From the NCBI GenBank assembly GCA_031255315.1, contig JAIRSS010000105.1, positions 1 through 45,805 on the forward strand: 45,805 bases of DNA, written 5' to 3'. Origin of the DNA: Spirochaetaceae bacterium. GTDB lineage: Bacteria; Spirochaetota; Spirochaetia; Treponematales; Breznakiellaceae. The notes beneath the pieces are model-generated. The model was not told the origin of the DNA and did not search any database. It worked only from the letters and a program-made list of their open reading frames with translations. Of this stretch, positions 8,228 through 17,375 are shown piece after piece. The translations under genes were made by a program, and so were the position numbers. Each line of letters opens with the position of its first letter. The stretch's first letter is position 1.

Positions 8228-9781
8228 TTACGATCCCCCGCTCCCCGTTTGGGCCGCCGGTTTTGCGGAAGGATCCAGTTGTTCCAGGATGGTCTGGGCT
8301 TTATGGGCGAGGTTCCCGTTTTTGGGGTCCGCCAGGGTCCGGACTTCGTCTATAAGCCCCCGGAATTCGTTGTTTACCACCATATCCAGGGCGTACGACT
8401 TTTCGATTACCCCGCCGGAAGCAAAAAAACGCCCGGCGAGGGCCTCAAGAGGCGGCGCTTTAGCGGAACCTATCACCCTAAGAAACCCATTGTAGAGGGC
8501 GGTTTGTTTTCTCCCCGTTGCGTCATCCATCTCCGCGATCAGCTTTTCCGCATACACCCCGGGGTGATCCTTCATGAGCATCTCCGCCGCGAGGACGCGT
8601 ATCCGGTCCGAATTCTTCCGCTCCTCAAAGAAGGAACGCAGGACGGCCTCGGCCTCGGAGCTTCCTATGGCGCCCAGCGCCTTAACCGCCTCGTCCTTTA
8701 CCTGGGGAACCTCGTCCCGTTCAGCACGGTACGCAAGATAGGGAACCGCCGCGTGCAGTTTCCGCGTTCCCGCCGCCTGCGCCGCGCCTATACGGGTCCG
8801 GTAAAAAGAATCCCGGAATGCTTCGAGGATAACGGCGGTTACATCCGGGCCGTCAAAGGGGCCCAACGATCCTACTGCGGCGGCCCGGATATTGGGGTCC
8901 TGGGAAGACGCTCCCGACAGCACGGCGTCAAGACCGGCGGGGTCCTTGATTTTAGCGAGGGCCTCCAGAGCCGCAACGCGGAGGGGGACCCGTTCTTCGT
9001 TGTTTTCGGCGATTTCCGATAGAAATTCTATCCCTGTAGGAGAGCCGGTCTCCCCCAGGGCGATGATAATATTCCGGTGGTTTTCATCCCCGGGGCTGCG
9101 GTTGGTATAATAATCAATAAGATACTCGGCGGTCTCTTTTGATTGGCTGGGAATACCGCCGCCTATGCGCCCCAGACTCCTGATGGCGGCGGCCATGAAC
9201 CGCCGCTCCTCATCATCCAATATCGCCTTCAGGAAGGGGACGGCGGCTTCCACGTTCAGTTTTCCCAGGTAATCCATTGCGGCCAGGACGGTATCGGCGG
9301 CTTCTATATCCCAATCTTGCACCGCCCGGAACGCCCGGTCTTCAAGGCCCTCCCGGCCCCGTTCTCCAAAAAAGGAGAAAACTCCCGAAAGAATATTCCG
9401 GTTCATGGTATTCTGAACCAGCGTAATCAGATCATCGTCCAGGTAATCGGCGTTTTCGCTTTTCAGCGTCTGAACAAGGGCGGCGATTTCGTTCTCGGTC
9501 CCGAACCTGATGATGTCGCGCCGTTGTTCTTCCACCGTTTTCTGGGAAGTCGGCAGGTACGGACCTGAAGGAACGACCGGCGGCCTGGAGGTTGAACGGG
9601 CGGATCGGGGGGCGGCCGGTTCTTCGGCGTCCGCCCTTTCGGAGCCGGTCTGTCCCGCCGCATCCGGCGGGATAACCGGCGAAGTCTCCGGCGGTTCTTG
9701 AGCCGGGGACGAAGAAAGGTCCTGGCCGGATACAAAACCGGCGCACAACAAAACAATCAGAAAAACTGCCGTCTTTTTTAT
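8228..9781 (-). CDS. Exported HEAT-repeat protein, likely non-canonical start
   Basis: About 517 residues: a signal peptide (KKTAVFLIVLLCAGFVSGQ), a Pro/Ala/Ser-rich linker to ~80, then helical HEAT-type repeats to the end. Typical repeat phrases are FMAAAIRSLGRIG, AALEALAKI, AAAVGSLGPF and DEAVKALGAIG. The full signal peptide is only read if translation starts at ATA 9781, which has TGGAGG at 6-bp spacing and overlaps the tgt stop (ATAA). The first conventional start, TTG 9751, would cut the signal in half. It is last gene of the long minus-strand run. It probably acts as a periplasmic scaffold; its partner is unknown. Confidence 0.8.
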   Translation of the reverse strand: MKKTAVFLIVLLCAGFVSGQDLSSSPAQEPPETSPVIPPDAAGQTGSERADAEEPAAPRSARSTSRPPVVPSGPYLPTSQKTVEEQRRDIIRFGTENEIAALVQTLKSENADYLDDDLITLVQNTMNRNILSGVFSFFGERGREGLEDRAFRAVQDWDIEAADTVLAAMDYLGKLNVEAAVPFLKAILDDEERRFMAAAIRSLGRIGGGIPSQSKETAEYLIDYYTNRSPGDENHRNIIIALGETGSPTGIEFLSEIAENNEERVPLRVAALEALAKIKDPAGLDAVLSGASSQDPNIRAAAVGSLGPFDGPDVTAVILEAFRDSFYRTRIGAAQAAGTRKLHAAVPYLAYRAERDEVPQVKDEAVKALGAIGSSEAEAVLRSFFEERKNSDRIRVLAAEMLMKDHPGVYAEKLIAEMDDATGRKQTALYNGFLRVIGSAKAPPLEALAGRFFASGGVIEKSYALDMVVNNEFRGLIDEVRTLADPKNGNLAHKAQTILEQLDPSAKPAAQTGSGGS

Positions 9782-10920
9782 GATTCGCCTCCAGAACGGG
9801 TATAATGGTCGAGGAAGGACTTCTTAAAGGTCATAAAACGATCCTCATGGATAGCCTCCCGTGCATCGGTAACTAATTGGTGGAGAAAATAGAGATTATG
9901 ATAGCTGGCCAGCATGGAACACAGAATCTCCCTGGTCTTAAACAGATGACGAAGGTAGGCCCGGCTGTATTTCCGGCAGACCCTGCATCCGCACGTTTCA
10001 TCTATCGGCTGAAAATCAAGGCGGTTATCGGCTTTTTTTAAACTCAACGGCCCCTGTCTGGTAAAAACATGACCGTTCCGGCCCGTTCTGGTAGGAAACA
10101 CGCAGTCGAACATATCGATCCCCTGTTCGACCGCGGCAAGGATGTACTCCGGGGTGCCGATTCCCATGACGTACCGGGGTTTTTCCCGGGGAAGCAGGGC
10201 CGCCGTATAGGCCAGGTATTCCAGGAAGACCGGCTCCTCCTCTCCGACGGAAAGGCCCCCAATAGCAAGGCCCGGCGTATCGGACTGAAGCGCCAGCGCG
10301 GCGCTCTCTTCCCGAAGATCCGTGAAAAAATTTCCCTGAACTATCGCGAAGAGTTTTCCCGCGTACCCCCGATCCCGTTCCGCTTCCCACGCCGTTTTTG
10401 CCCGGTCAAGCCACAATCCGGTAATCCGCAGCGACTCGCGGGCTTCGTTATACGAGACGCCCCAGGGGGTACAGACATCAAGCTGCATTTGAATATCGCT
10501 TCCCAAAACCGCCTGAACCGCGACAATGTTTTCCGGTGTAAGCTGGTGATACGACCCGTCAATATGGGAACGAAAACTCACCCCCTCGTCCCGAATCTTA
10601 CGGAACGGGGCCAGGGAAAAGACCTGGAAGCCGCCGGAATCGGTGAGGATATTCCGGTCCCAGCACATAAAGTTGTGGAGGCCCCCGGCGGCGGCAATAA
10701 CCTCCGCGCCCGGCCGCAGATACAAATGATAGGTATTGGAGAGGATGATTTCAAAGCCTATCTCTGTCAGGTCCTCTTCCCGTAGGGCTTTGACGGTCCC
10801 ATTGGTTCCCACCGGCATAAATACCGGCGTCGATACCTTCCCGTGAGGAAGGGCGAGGACGCCGGTCCTGGCCGGACACCGGGAATCGCCGCCGGTTATC
10901 GTAAAAAAAGACTCAGTCAT
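9778..10920 (-). CDS. tgt: Queuine/preQ1 tRNA-guanine transglycosylase
   Basis: Exchanges guanine at position 34 of GUN-anticodon tRNAs for preQ1. The 380-residue protein has the TIM-barrel signatures: catalytic D-S-G-G-F-Q-V-F-S, the substrate-site G-x-G-x-P-E-Y-I, the tRNA-binding F-D-C-V-F-P-T-R-T-G-R-N-G, and the zinc site C-G-C-R-V-C-R-K-Y plus a downstream His in NLYFLHQLV. Length and motifs are complete. It starts 14 bp after lptG, and its stop overlaps the start of the HEAT gene. No queuosine biosynthesis gene is in the window. Confidence 0.95.
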   Translation of the reverse strand: MTESFFTITGGDSRCPARTGVLALPHGKVSTPVFMPVGTNGTVKALREEDLTEIGFEIILSNTYHLYLRPGAEVIAAAGGLHNFMCWDRNILTDSGGFQVFSLAPFRKIRDEGVSFRSHIDGSYHQLTPENIVAVQAVLGSDIQMQLDVCTPWGVSYNEARESLRITGLWLDRAKTAWEAERDRGYAGKLFAIVQGNFFTDLREESAALALQSDTPGLAIGGLSVGEEEPVFLEYLAYTAALLPREKPRYVMGIGTPEYILAAVEQGIDMFDCVFPTRTGRNGHVFTRQGPLSLKKADNRLDFQPIDETCGCRVCRKYSRAYLRHLFKTREILCSMLASYHNLYFLHQLVTDAREAIHEDRFMTFKKSFLDHYTRSGGES

Positions 10921-10934
10921 CAGTACATCCCCTC

Positions 10935-11999
10935 TCAGGTTTTCGCGGTTTGCAGGAGCAGTAAGCCCAGGGCGCTGAAAAACAGTATCGGGAACCAGGC
11001 CCCGATAATGGGAGGGATATACCCCAGCCGGGCCATCATCATGCTGATCATCTCCATCACATAAAACACCACCGTAGATACCAGGCTGGCCAGAAGACTC
11101 ATAAGAAGGATATTCTTCTTGAACCGCCCCCCCATAGAAATCGAAAGAATCATCACCACAAAAGAAACGGCGGAAAAAGAGAACCGGTGGTAATAATCCG
11201 CAAGTGCGCCGGTAAAGGGCAGCCCCGCGCTTCTCAGATCCCGGACCAGGCCGGCGGCGTCTTTTGCGGGAAGGTCCTCGGCGTTCACGGCTCTTCTTCT
11301 AAAAATTTCAGGCGCTTCCCGGTAGGCGGAGGAGGCTTCCATCGTCTTAGTCCGCAGGAATTCGCCTTCCCAGGAATAAATAACCGCGTTTGAGAAGGAC
11401 CAGTATTCCCCGGTCCAAACAGCCCTGGGCGCCCGGATAAGGGAAAGGAAATCCCCTGTATCGCTTTGTTCGATAATGCTTACGCCGTTTAAACTAGTTG
11501 ACGAATCATCGAAATAATCGACCGAATAGATGAGCCTGCCGTTTCTGGCTTTGATGACAATGTCGGAATTATTTTCGGCAAGCTGCTGGTGTAAGAGTTG
11601 GCGGTTTAAGTCGTTTTTTTTCTTAAACGTAGGGACAACCACCAGGTCCTGAAAAAAAAACGCGAACAGCGAAACCGCCGCCCCGATAACCAGCAGGGAA
11701 ACGCTGAACCGCCAAAAAGGTATCCCGGAAGAAAAAATCGACGTAAGCTCATTCCGGGCATAGAGATCTCCCAGGGTATACGCCGCGGCAAAAAGGAGGG
11801 AAATCGGCGTTGCGTAGGAGAGGCTCTTGGGGAGGTAATAGTAACTGACCAAAAGCATTTGAGAGAGCGGCACTTCATAACTCAGGTAGCGCCACAGATT
11901 CGAGAACAGATCGATCAAGGAAAGGAGCATGACGAACATAAAGACAGCCACGAGAAAAACGGGGAAAAACTGTCTAACCAAGTACCGGTCCAGGATCAT
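10935..11999 (-). CDS. lptG: LptF/LptG-family permease (second of the pair)
   Basis: YjgP/YjgQ-family inner-membrane protein of 354 residues, starting ILDRYLVRQFF. It has three N-terminal helices (~8-32, 55-77, 95-117), a periplasmic beta-jellyroll-like region (~125-260) and three C-terminal helices. ATG 11999 overlaps the previous gene's stop region (TGATATG), so the pair is translated together. In Gram-negative bacteria LptF and LptG form the transmembrane part of the LptB2FG lipopolysaccharide extractor. Treponemes lack typical LPS, so the cargo may be another lipid or glycolipid. Assigning this copy as G rather than F is by position only. Confidence 0.8.
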   Translation of the reverse strand: MILDRYLVRQFFPVFLVAVFMFVMLLSLIDLFSNLWRYLSYEVPLSQMLLVSYYYLPKSLSYATPISLLFAAAYTLGDLYARNELTSIFSSGIPFWRFSVSLLVIGAAVSLFAFFFQDLVVVPTFKKKNDLNRQLLHQQLAENNSDIVIKARNGRLIYSVDYFDDSSTSLNGVSIIEQSDTGDFLSLIRAPRAVWTGEYWSFSNAVIYSWEGEFLRTKTMEASSAYREAPEIFRRRAVNAEDLPAKDAAGLVRDLRSAGLPFTGALADYYHRFSFSAVSFVVMILSISMGGRFKKNILLMSLLASLVSTVVFYVMEMISMMMARLGYIPPIIGAWFPILFFSALGLLLLQTAKT

Positions 12000-12000
12000 A

Positions 12001-13299
12001 TCAATGCCGCACCCTGAATAAACACATGACAAGCCCAATCGAAACGGCCAAAATATTGGGAAGCCACATGCACCAAAAGGGGGAATATCCAAGGCGCACT
12101 CCCAAGGTCTGCCCCCCCAGGAGCATGGCCCAGTACAGGACCGCGATGATAAGGCCAAAGATAAACCCAACGGTTTGCCCGCTTTTTTTTGCCAAAAGCC
12201 CCAAGGGAACCGCCAGGAATACAAACGAAAGGGCCCCGAAGGGAATCGAAAATTTCTTGTAAAATTCCAGGCGGTATCTCGAAAGGCTCCGATCCTTTTT
12301 TAAATCCCCGGCGATTTCAACTTCCCGTATAAAGGCCGCCGCCTGATTCGTCCGCCGGTTCCAGTCCTCCCGGTTGGGGCCCCGGAGCAGTATTGCTTCC
12401 AGGCCTAAACCCTGGGCCGTCACCTTTCGGTACCGTTCATCTATTTTTTCGGCAAGAGCCGCTTCTTTTACCCGGATTTCTTTAAGTACATCAATAGAAC
12501 TCATCTGACTCGGCGTAATAGAAGAAACATTTTGAATCATATCCTCCTGGGAAACCCAGTACCGAAGAAATGTCGCCGAAGCGTAATCGTAATCCCGCCG
12601 GGAGACTTCCTTGGACGACTGGATAAAGGCGCCCTTCATATCCAGGCTTAACCCCTCTCTGCCGGCATCCCGCAGTTCGGCGTTGCGGGCCAGGATAAGC
12701 CGGCGCTCCCCGTCCTGCGTTCTATCCAGGATGAGGACGTCGTTGATACTGTTCCCCTCCACGTTTCCGGTTACCACGACCGTATCCTTAAACCGTTTCA
12801 CCGAGTTAGCTTCCAGTTCCAGAGCCGGGGTAGAGGCCATGATCTGCCGCCAAAGCCGAGAAAACTGAATGGTTCCCATAGGCAGGAGAACGTCATTGGC
12901 ATAAAACGACAGCAGGGAAATAAAAACGCCGACCGCCACAGTAGGGATAAAAATAGTACGATACGGGAGGCCCGACGAAAGCATGACGAGAATTTCATTG
13001 TCCGAGGTAAGCCGGCCTATAGTCATAAGGATCCCAACCAGGGACGCAAACGGAGCCGACATGGCGATAATAGATGGTATGGCGAAGAGCACCAGCAAGG
13101 CGACCTGATGAAACGGAACTTTTTTGGCCAGGATTTCCTGAGCCAGAAGCAACAGTTGGTTGACAAAAAATATAAAAAAGAAAAAGAGAAAAGCCACCAG
13201 GAAAGAGAACAGGGCTTCGGACACAAGGTATCGAAAGAGGGTTCCTGAAACACCACGGTTGTTTTTTAGAGACCGCCGCCGGGAACTAGGGGTGATCAT
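12001..13299 (-). CDS. lptF: LptF/LptG-family permease (first of the pair)
   Basis: A 432-residue YjgP/YjgQ-family protein: a basic N-tail, a helix FSFLVAFLFFFFIFFVNQLLLLAQ, two further N-terminal helices with the family phrase PSIIAMSAPFASLVGILMTIGRL, a soluble middle (~135-320), and three C-terminal helices. The start ATG shares its A with the dut stop (TAATG), and the stop abuts lptG. No LptB ATPase, LptA or LptC is near. Its placement in a translation/RNA operon next to tgt is unusual by general experience. Confidence 0.82.
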   Translation of the reverse strand: MITPSSRRRSLKNNRGVSGTLFRYLVSEALFSFLVAFLFFFFIFFVNQLLLLAQEILAKKVPFHQVALLVLFAIPSIIAMSAPFASLVGILMTIGRLTSDNEILVMLSSGLPYRTIFIPTVAVGVFISLLSFYANDVLLPMGTIQFSRLWRQIMASTPALELEANSVKRFKDTVVVTGNVEGNSINDVLILDRTQDGERRLILARNAELRDAGREGLSLDMKGAFIQSSKEVSRRDYDYASATFLRYWVSQEDMIQNVSSITPSQMSSIDVLKEIRVKEAALAEKIDERYRKVTAQGLGLEAILLRGPNREDWNRRTNQAAAFIREVEIAGDLKKDRSLSRYRLEFYKKFSIPFGALSFVFLAVPLGLLAKKSGQTVGFIFGLIIAVLYWAMLLGGQTLGVRLGYSPFWCMWLPNILAVSIGLVMCLFRVRH

Positions 13300-13751
13300 T
13301 ATACTCCCGTTGATCCAAATCCGCCGGAACCACGGTTCGTCTCCGACAGTTCCGTTGTTTCCCTGAAGGACGCTCTGCATACCGGGGCGATAATCAACTG
13401 GGCGATACGGTCCCCGTCCCTAACCGTAAACGCTTCACTCCCCAGATTGATTACAATAACCGCGACCTCTCCCCGGTAATCCGAATCAATGGTGCCGGGA
13501 GCGTTGAGTACCGTAATCCCATTCGCGGCGGCTAACCCGGACCGGGGCCGCACCTGGCCTTCATATCCCGCGGGAATTTCCAGGATCAATCCCGTAGGAA
13601 TCCGCGCCCGCCCCAAGGGAGGGACGCAGACCGGCGAGGAAAGCCGGGCCCTCAGATCCGCTCCGGCGGATCCGTCCGTTGCATATTCCGGAAGCCCGGC
13701 GTCCGGAGCGATTTTGAATACGTTGACCGATGGAATTCCTCGGCGTCCCAT
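13299..13751 (-). CDS. dut: Deoxyuridine 5'-triphosphate nucleotidohydrolase
   Basis: Trimeric dUTPase converting dUTP to dUMP and PPi, keeping uracil out of DNA and feeding dTMP synthesis. All five motifs are present in 150 residues: AGADLRA (1), PRSGLA (2), [11 protein letters not shown] (3, with the catalytic-site Asp and Tyr), R-I-A-Q-L-I (4) and the C-terminal [10 protein letters not shown] (5), which closes over the substrate. It lies 20 bp after pnp, and its stop overlaps the lptF start. Confidence 0.96.
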   Translation of the reverse strand: MGRRGIPSVNVFKIAPDAGLPEYATDGSAGADLRARLSSPVCVPPLGRARIPTGLILEIPAGYEGQVRPRSGLAAANGITVLNAPGTIDSDYRGEVAVIVINLGSEAFTVRDGDRIAQLIIAPVCRASFRETTELSETNRGSGGFGSTGV

Positions 13752-13771
13752 GGCCTTCTTCCCGGCCTCCC

Positions 13772-15922
13772 TTAGCGGCGGGGCCTGTCGTTCCGGAGAC
13801 GCCGATCCCCTCCGGAACCTTCCCCCGCCGGATCAACGGCGTCAATATAGGAAAGATTAAGCCGGCCCATCTTATCGATTTCCAGCAGCTTGACCGGTAT
13901 CTCCTGTCCCTCCTTGAGCACATCCGTAACTCCCACGATACGCTGGCGGGAAAGTTTGGAAATATGCACCAGTCCTTCTTTACCGGGAAGTATTTCCACA
14001 AAAGCCCCGAAATCCATGATGCGCCGTACCACGCCGTTGTAGATTCTGCCCACTTCAGGGTCTGAAACAATGCCTAAAACAGCCGCTTTGGCTTCTTCGG
14101 CATCTTTGGTGTTTTTCCCATAAATAGTAACCGTCCCATCATTGTCGGTGTTGATGGTAACGCTGTACTGCTCACAAAGCGCCTTGACGTTCTTTCCCCC
14201 CGGACCTATGAGCGCGCCTATCTTGTCCACATCTATTCGCAGGGTTACGATCTTGGGGGCGTATTCGCTGATATGCGCGGTTGGTTTCTGGATAGTTTTA
14301 TTCATAATAGAAAGGATATGAAGCCTGCCGCGCTTGGCCTGATCCAGCGCTTTCCGCATCACCTCAGGGCTTACCCCGGCGATCTTGATATCCATCTGAA
14401 AGCCGGTGATGCCCTCGGCGGTCCCGGCCACTTTAAAGTCCATGTCCCCCAGGTGATCTTCCTCGCCCAGGATGTCCGAAAGAACCGCGTACCGATCCCC
14501 CGGACCGCCCTTCCCCTCGGTGATAAGCCCCATAGCTATCCCCGCCACGGGCTTCTTCATGAGAACCCCGGCGTGGAGCAGGGACAAAGTACCCCCGCAT
14601 ACCGAAGCCATAGAAGATGAACCGTTCGATTCCATAATTTCCGAAACGACCCGTACGGTATACGGAAATTCTTCTTTGGAGGGAATCATGGCTTCCAGGG
14701 ACCGGCGGGCCAGGTTTCCATGCCCTATTTCCCGGCGGCCCGTACCCATGCGGCCAACCTCGCCCACCGAATACGGAGGGAAGTTGTAATGAAGCAGGAA
14801 GTTCTCCCGCTTGTCGCCCTCAATGTCGTCAAAAATTTGCTCGTCAAAAACAGTCCCCAGGGTGGTAACTACCAGGGCCTGCGTCTCGCCCCGGGTAAAG
14901 AGGGCGGAACCATGCGCCCGGTTCAGAACGCCAATCTCGCAGGTAATGTCCCGTATATCCTCGGTTCCCCGTCCGTCTACCCGCAATCCCTTATCCAGAA
15001 TGGAAGAACGTAGTATCTCGTACTCCATGTCTTCGAAGAGCCCGTTAAATAGCTTTTTCTGAACCTCGTCGGCGAGTTGTTCCTCGTATTGAGACGCTGT
15101 CTCCGTCTTGATCTGCCGAATGGCTTCATGACGCTCCTGCTTGCCCTTGACAAAACAGGCGGCCTCAAGCCGGGGGTAGGCGGCGGAACGGATGGCGTCT
15201 CGGTTTTCCAGGATCAGCGAACTCTCCGGCACGGGGAGTTTTTCCTTGCCCGCACATTCCCGTAATTTTTCCTGGAGGGTGCAGAGTTCAATGATGACGC
15301 TTTGGGCCTTTTCCAGCGCGGCGATCATCAGATCTTCGCTGACTTCCGAAGCGCCCCCTTCCACCATGGTGATGCCCTCTTTCGTCCCGGCCACCACGAT
15401 TTCCAAAGAGGACTTCTCGATTTCCTCGTAGGTGGGATTTATCACCAATTCATCCCCCAGGGCGCAAATACGCACCCCCGCGATGGGGCCGTTGAAAGGG
15501 ATATCCGAAATATGAACCGCCGCGGAGGCGGCGATAATAGCTACAATATCCGGGGGATTCACCTGATCGGCGGAAACCGTCGTCGGCACCACCTGTATTT
15601 CCCGGCCAAACGCCTTTTCAAACAACGGCCGCATGGGCCGGTCTATAAGCCGGGACACAAGGATTTCCTTATCCTTGGGGCGGCTTTCCCGTTTAATGAA
15701 CCCGCCGGGGATTTTACCGGCGGCATAGTATTTTTCGTTGTAATCCACCGTTAAGGGGACGTAATCCAAGCCCTCCACCGTTTCCTGAGACGAACAAACC
15801 GCAGCAATGACTGCGGAACCCGCGTATTGGGCAAACACCGCTCCGTTAGCCTGTTTTGCAATCCTGCCGGTTTCAAGGATAAGCTCCTTGCCGGCGACTT
15901 GAAGTGTTACTCTTTGAACCAT
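13772..15922 (-). CDS. pnp: Polyribonucleotide nucleotidyltransferase (PNPase)
   Basis: A 3'-to-5' phosphorolytic exoribonuclease, and the core RNA-decay enzyme with RNase E/Y-type partners. Its 716 residues show the full layout: first RNase PH domain (~10-140), linker helices, second RNase PH domain (~310-540, with [14 protein letters not shown] and G-D-x-x-G-D-M-D-F-K), a KH domain with [13 protein letters not shown] (~565-620) and a C-terminal S1 domain ([16 protein letters not shown], then [15 protein letters not shown]). A structured 300-bp leader separates it from rpsO, the same gene order as in E. coli, where PNPase is autoregulated through that leader. Confidence 0.97.
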   Translation of the reverse strand: MVQRVTLQVAGKELILETGRIAKQANGAVFAQYAGSAVIAAVCSSQETVEGLDYVPLTVDYNEKYYAAGKIPGGFIKRESRPKDKEILVSRLIDRPMRPLFEKAFGREIQVVPTTVSADQVNPPDIVAIIAASAAVHISDIPFNGPIAGVRICALGDELVINPTYEEIEKSSLEIVVAGTKEGITMVEGGASEVSEDLMIAALEKAQSVIIELCTLQEKLRECAGKEKLPVPESSLILENRDAIRSAAYPRLEAACFVKGKQERHEAIRQIKTETASQYEEQLADEVQKKLFNGLFEDMEYEILRSSILDKGLRVDGRGTEDIRDITCEIGVLNRAHGSALFTRGETQALVVTTLGTVFDEQIFDDIEGDKRENFLLHYNFPPYSVGEVGRMGTGRREIGHGNLARRSLEAMIPSKEEFPYTVRVVSEIMESNGSSSMASVCGGTLSLLHAGVLMKKPVAGIAMGLITEGKGGPGDRYAVLSDILGEEDHLGDMDFKVAGTAEGITGFQMDIKIAGVSPEVMRKALDQAKRGRLHILSIMNKTIQKPTAHISEYAPKIVTLRIDVDKIGALIGPGGKNVKALCEQYSVTINTDNDGTVTIYGKNTKDAEEAKAAVLGIVSDPEVGRIYNGVVRRIMDFGAFVEILPGKEGLVHISKLSRQRIVGVTDVLKEGQEIPVKLLEIDKMGRLNLSYIDAVDPAGEGSGGDRRLRNDRPRR

Positions 15923-16125
15923 AGTTCCTTTTCCACATTAATTTTGAATATACCCGGCGCGTCATACCGGAATACAAAAAACCCGCTCCCGGCCACCCTG
16001 CTTTTTCGTCCGGTTTCGGGTACCAGCAACCTGTTGCACCTGTGGATTTTTACGTCAACAGCAACATAAAAATCCCGATTAACCGACATGCTGCGGACTT
16101 TCGGTCAGACGGAGTTTGCAGGGTA

Positions 16126-16150
16126 AAAATCACCTGATCGGCGATTTTTT
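16126..16150. terminator. Hairpin with T-runs in the rpsO-pnp spacer
   Basis: Stem AAATC(A)CC / GG(C)GATTT with a 5-nt loop and one mismatch, bordered by T-runs on both strands. It lies ~70 bp after the rpsO stop and ~205 bp before pnp in the transcribed (minus) direction. It could be a partial terminator after rpsO or an RNase-cleavage hairpin controlling pnp mRNA. I see no gene in the rest of 15923-16221. Confidence 0.45.
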
Positions 16151-16221
16151 GGGGGTTTTAAGTGCGAAGCGCGCCAAACTCCCCCGTCCGATAAAACCGT
16201 CGGTTGACCAGTTTTACCCGC

Positions 16222-16491
16222 TTACTTGCGGAGCCCCAATTCTTTGATTAAGGACCGGTATTTTTCCAAATTCGTCCGCTGTAAGTACTTCAAGATACGG
16301 CGCCGCTTGCCTACAAGGATCAAAAGCCCGCGCTGACTGGACTTATCCTTTTTAAATTGTTTGCAGTGTCCCGTAAGCTGCTTAATCCGCTCGGTCAACA
16401 ACGCAACCTGAACTTCCGACGTGCCGGTATCTTTTTCGTTTTTACCGAACTTGGTTACCAGAGAAGCCACTTCTTCTTTGTCTAACGCCAT
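16222..16491 (-). CDS. rpsO: 30S ribosomal protein S15
   Basis: An 89-residue S15, the normal length, with K-x-x-x-D-T-G-T-S-E-V-Q-V-A-L-L-T-E-R-I near the N-terminus and the rRNA-binding R-R-R-I-L-K-Y-L-Q near the C-terminus. It binds the 16S central domain early in 30S assembly. Strong SD GAGGAGTG upstream of ATG 16491. It lies between ribF and pnp in the long minus-strand run. Confidence 0.97.
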   Translation of the reverse strand: MALDKEEVASLVTKFGKNEKDTGTSEVQVALLTERIKQLTGHCKQFKKDKSSQRGLLILVGKRRRILKYLQRTNLEKYRSLIKELGLRK

Positions 16492-16562
16492 ATATTTACA
16501 CTCCTCAAAAACACATAAAGGCCGCTTGCATCTTCACTCTGCCGCGCCGCATACCAGCCCGC

Positions 16563-17375
16563 CTAACCGCCGGCTTCTAAAAATTCTATCCATTCCGCGT
16601 TAATCGAAAGGGGAACAAAAACGCCGTCTTTTTCAACAAAAACATCGGTTTTTATTCCCAAACCGGCGTCTTTTCCATGGAGCACCGTACTATACCGTCC
16701 TGGCGGCGGGATTATCCGGGTCTGAGAGGCGGTATGATAAAACAACCCTTCCGTCCGAACACTCACCGCTGTTCCACTGACGTCAATTTCAACATTCCGG
16801 CCCAAAAGAAGGGCGGCCCGGGACATGTTTCCCTCAGCAATCGCGGACCGGATCCGGCTGGAACTTACCGTATTGGAACCTTCCAAAACCGATTCTACCA
16901 CATCTACCGAAATCCCCGCCCCGTTCATACCCGCCTTAATGTGCGCGGCACCGGTATCCATGTGACGCCCGCAATGAAACCCGGCTCCTATTGCCATAAA
17001 TAACGGGTTTCCCCACCGGATAAGGAGATCAATAAAATCCTTACCCGCCATTTTACTGAAATTCAGAGAAAAGTCAATCAGAATAACTACTTCCACTCCC
17101 AGGTTCTCAAAAAAGGCAAGCCGCCGGTTGAGACTCAGAAGGTCCCCGGTCCATCCCGGTTTTTTCAGAGCGGCCTTGGGATTTTGTTTGAATGTAACCA
17201 CGGCGGGAACCAGGGAAGGCCGCTTGCGGACTATCCGCTCAATGAGCGCCTGGTGGCCCCGGTGCAAACCGTCAAAAACCCCGATGGTCATGGCGGTTTT
17301 CCTTTCCAAACCGGGCGCGGCGTCTTGCAGAGCCCCCTGGATAAACCGGGGCCATTCAAGGGCCAGCATAGACAT
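16563..17375 (-). CDS. ribF: RibF-like FMN adenylyltransferase (FAD synthetase) with a degenerate kinase half
   Basis: The N-terminal ~180 residues match the FAD synthetase domain of RibF: I-G-V-F-D-G-L-H-R-G-H, then G-x-G-F-x-x-G (G-A-G-F-H-C-G), then S-S-S-R-I-R and LLGR. This domain adenylates FMN to FAD. In bifunctional RibF a ~125-residue riboflavin kinase domain with G-x-x-L-G-F-P-T-A-N follows. Here only ~75 residues remain, and the aligned part reads TASQTRIIPPPGRYST, lacking the kinase signature. I infer an FAD synthetase only. ATG 17375 is chosen because the longer frame runs deep into truB; the two genes still overlap by 20 bp. Confidence 0.85.
   Translation of the reverse strand: MSMLALEWPRFIQGALQDAAPGLERKTAMTIGVFDGLHRGHQALIERIVRKRPSLVPAVVTFKQNPKAALKKPGWTGDLLSLNRRLAFFENLGVEVVILIDFSLNFSKMAGKDFIDLLIRWGNPLFMAIGAGFHCGRHMDTGAAHIKAGMNGAGISVDVVESVLEGSNTVSSSRIRSAIAEGNMSRAALLLGRNVEIDVSGTAVSVRTEGLFYHTASQTRIIPPPGRYSTVLHGKDAGLGIKTDVFVEKDGVFVPLSINAEWIEFLEAGG

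Noticed and set aside
15907..16089. 60-codon minus-strand frame overlapping the pnp start
   Set aside because: It overlaps the pnp start in another frame; the region is better explained as a structured leader.
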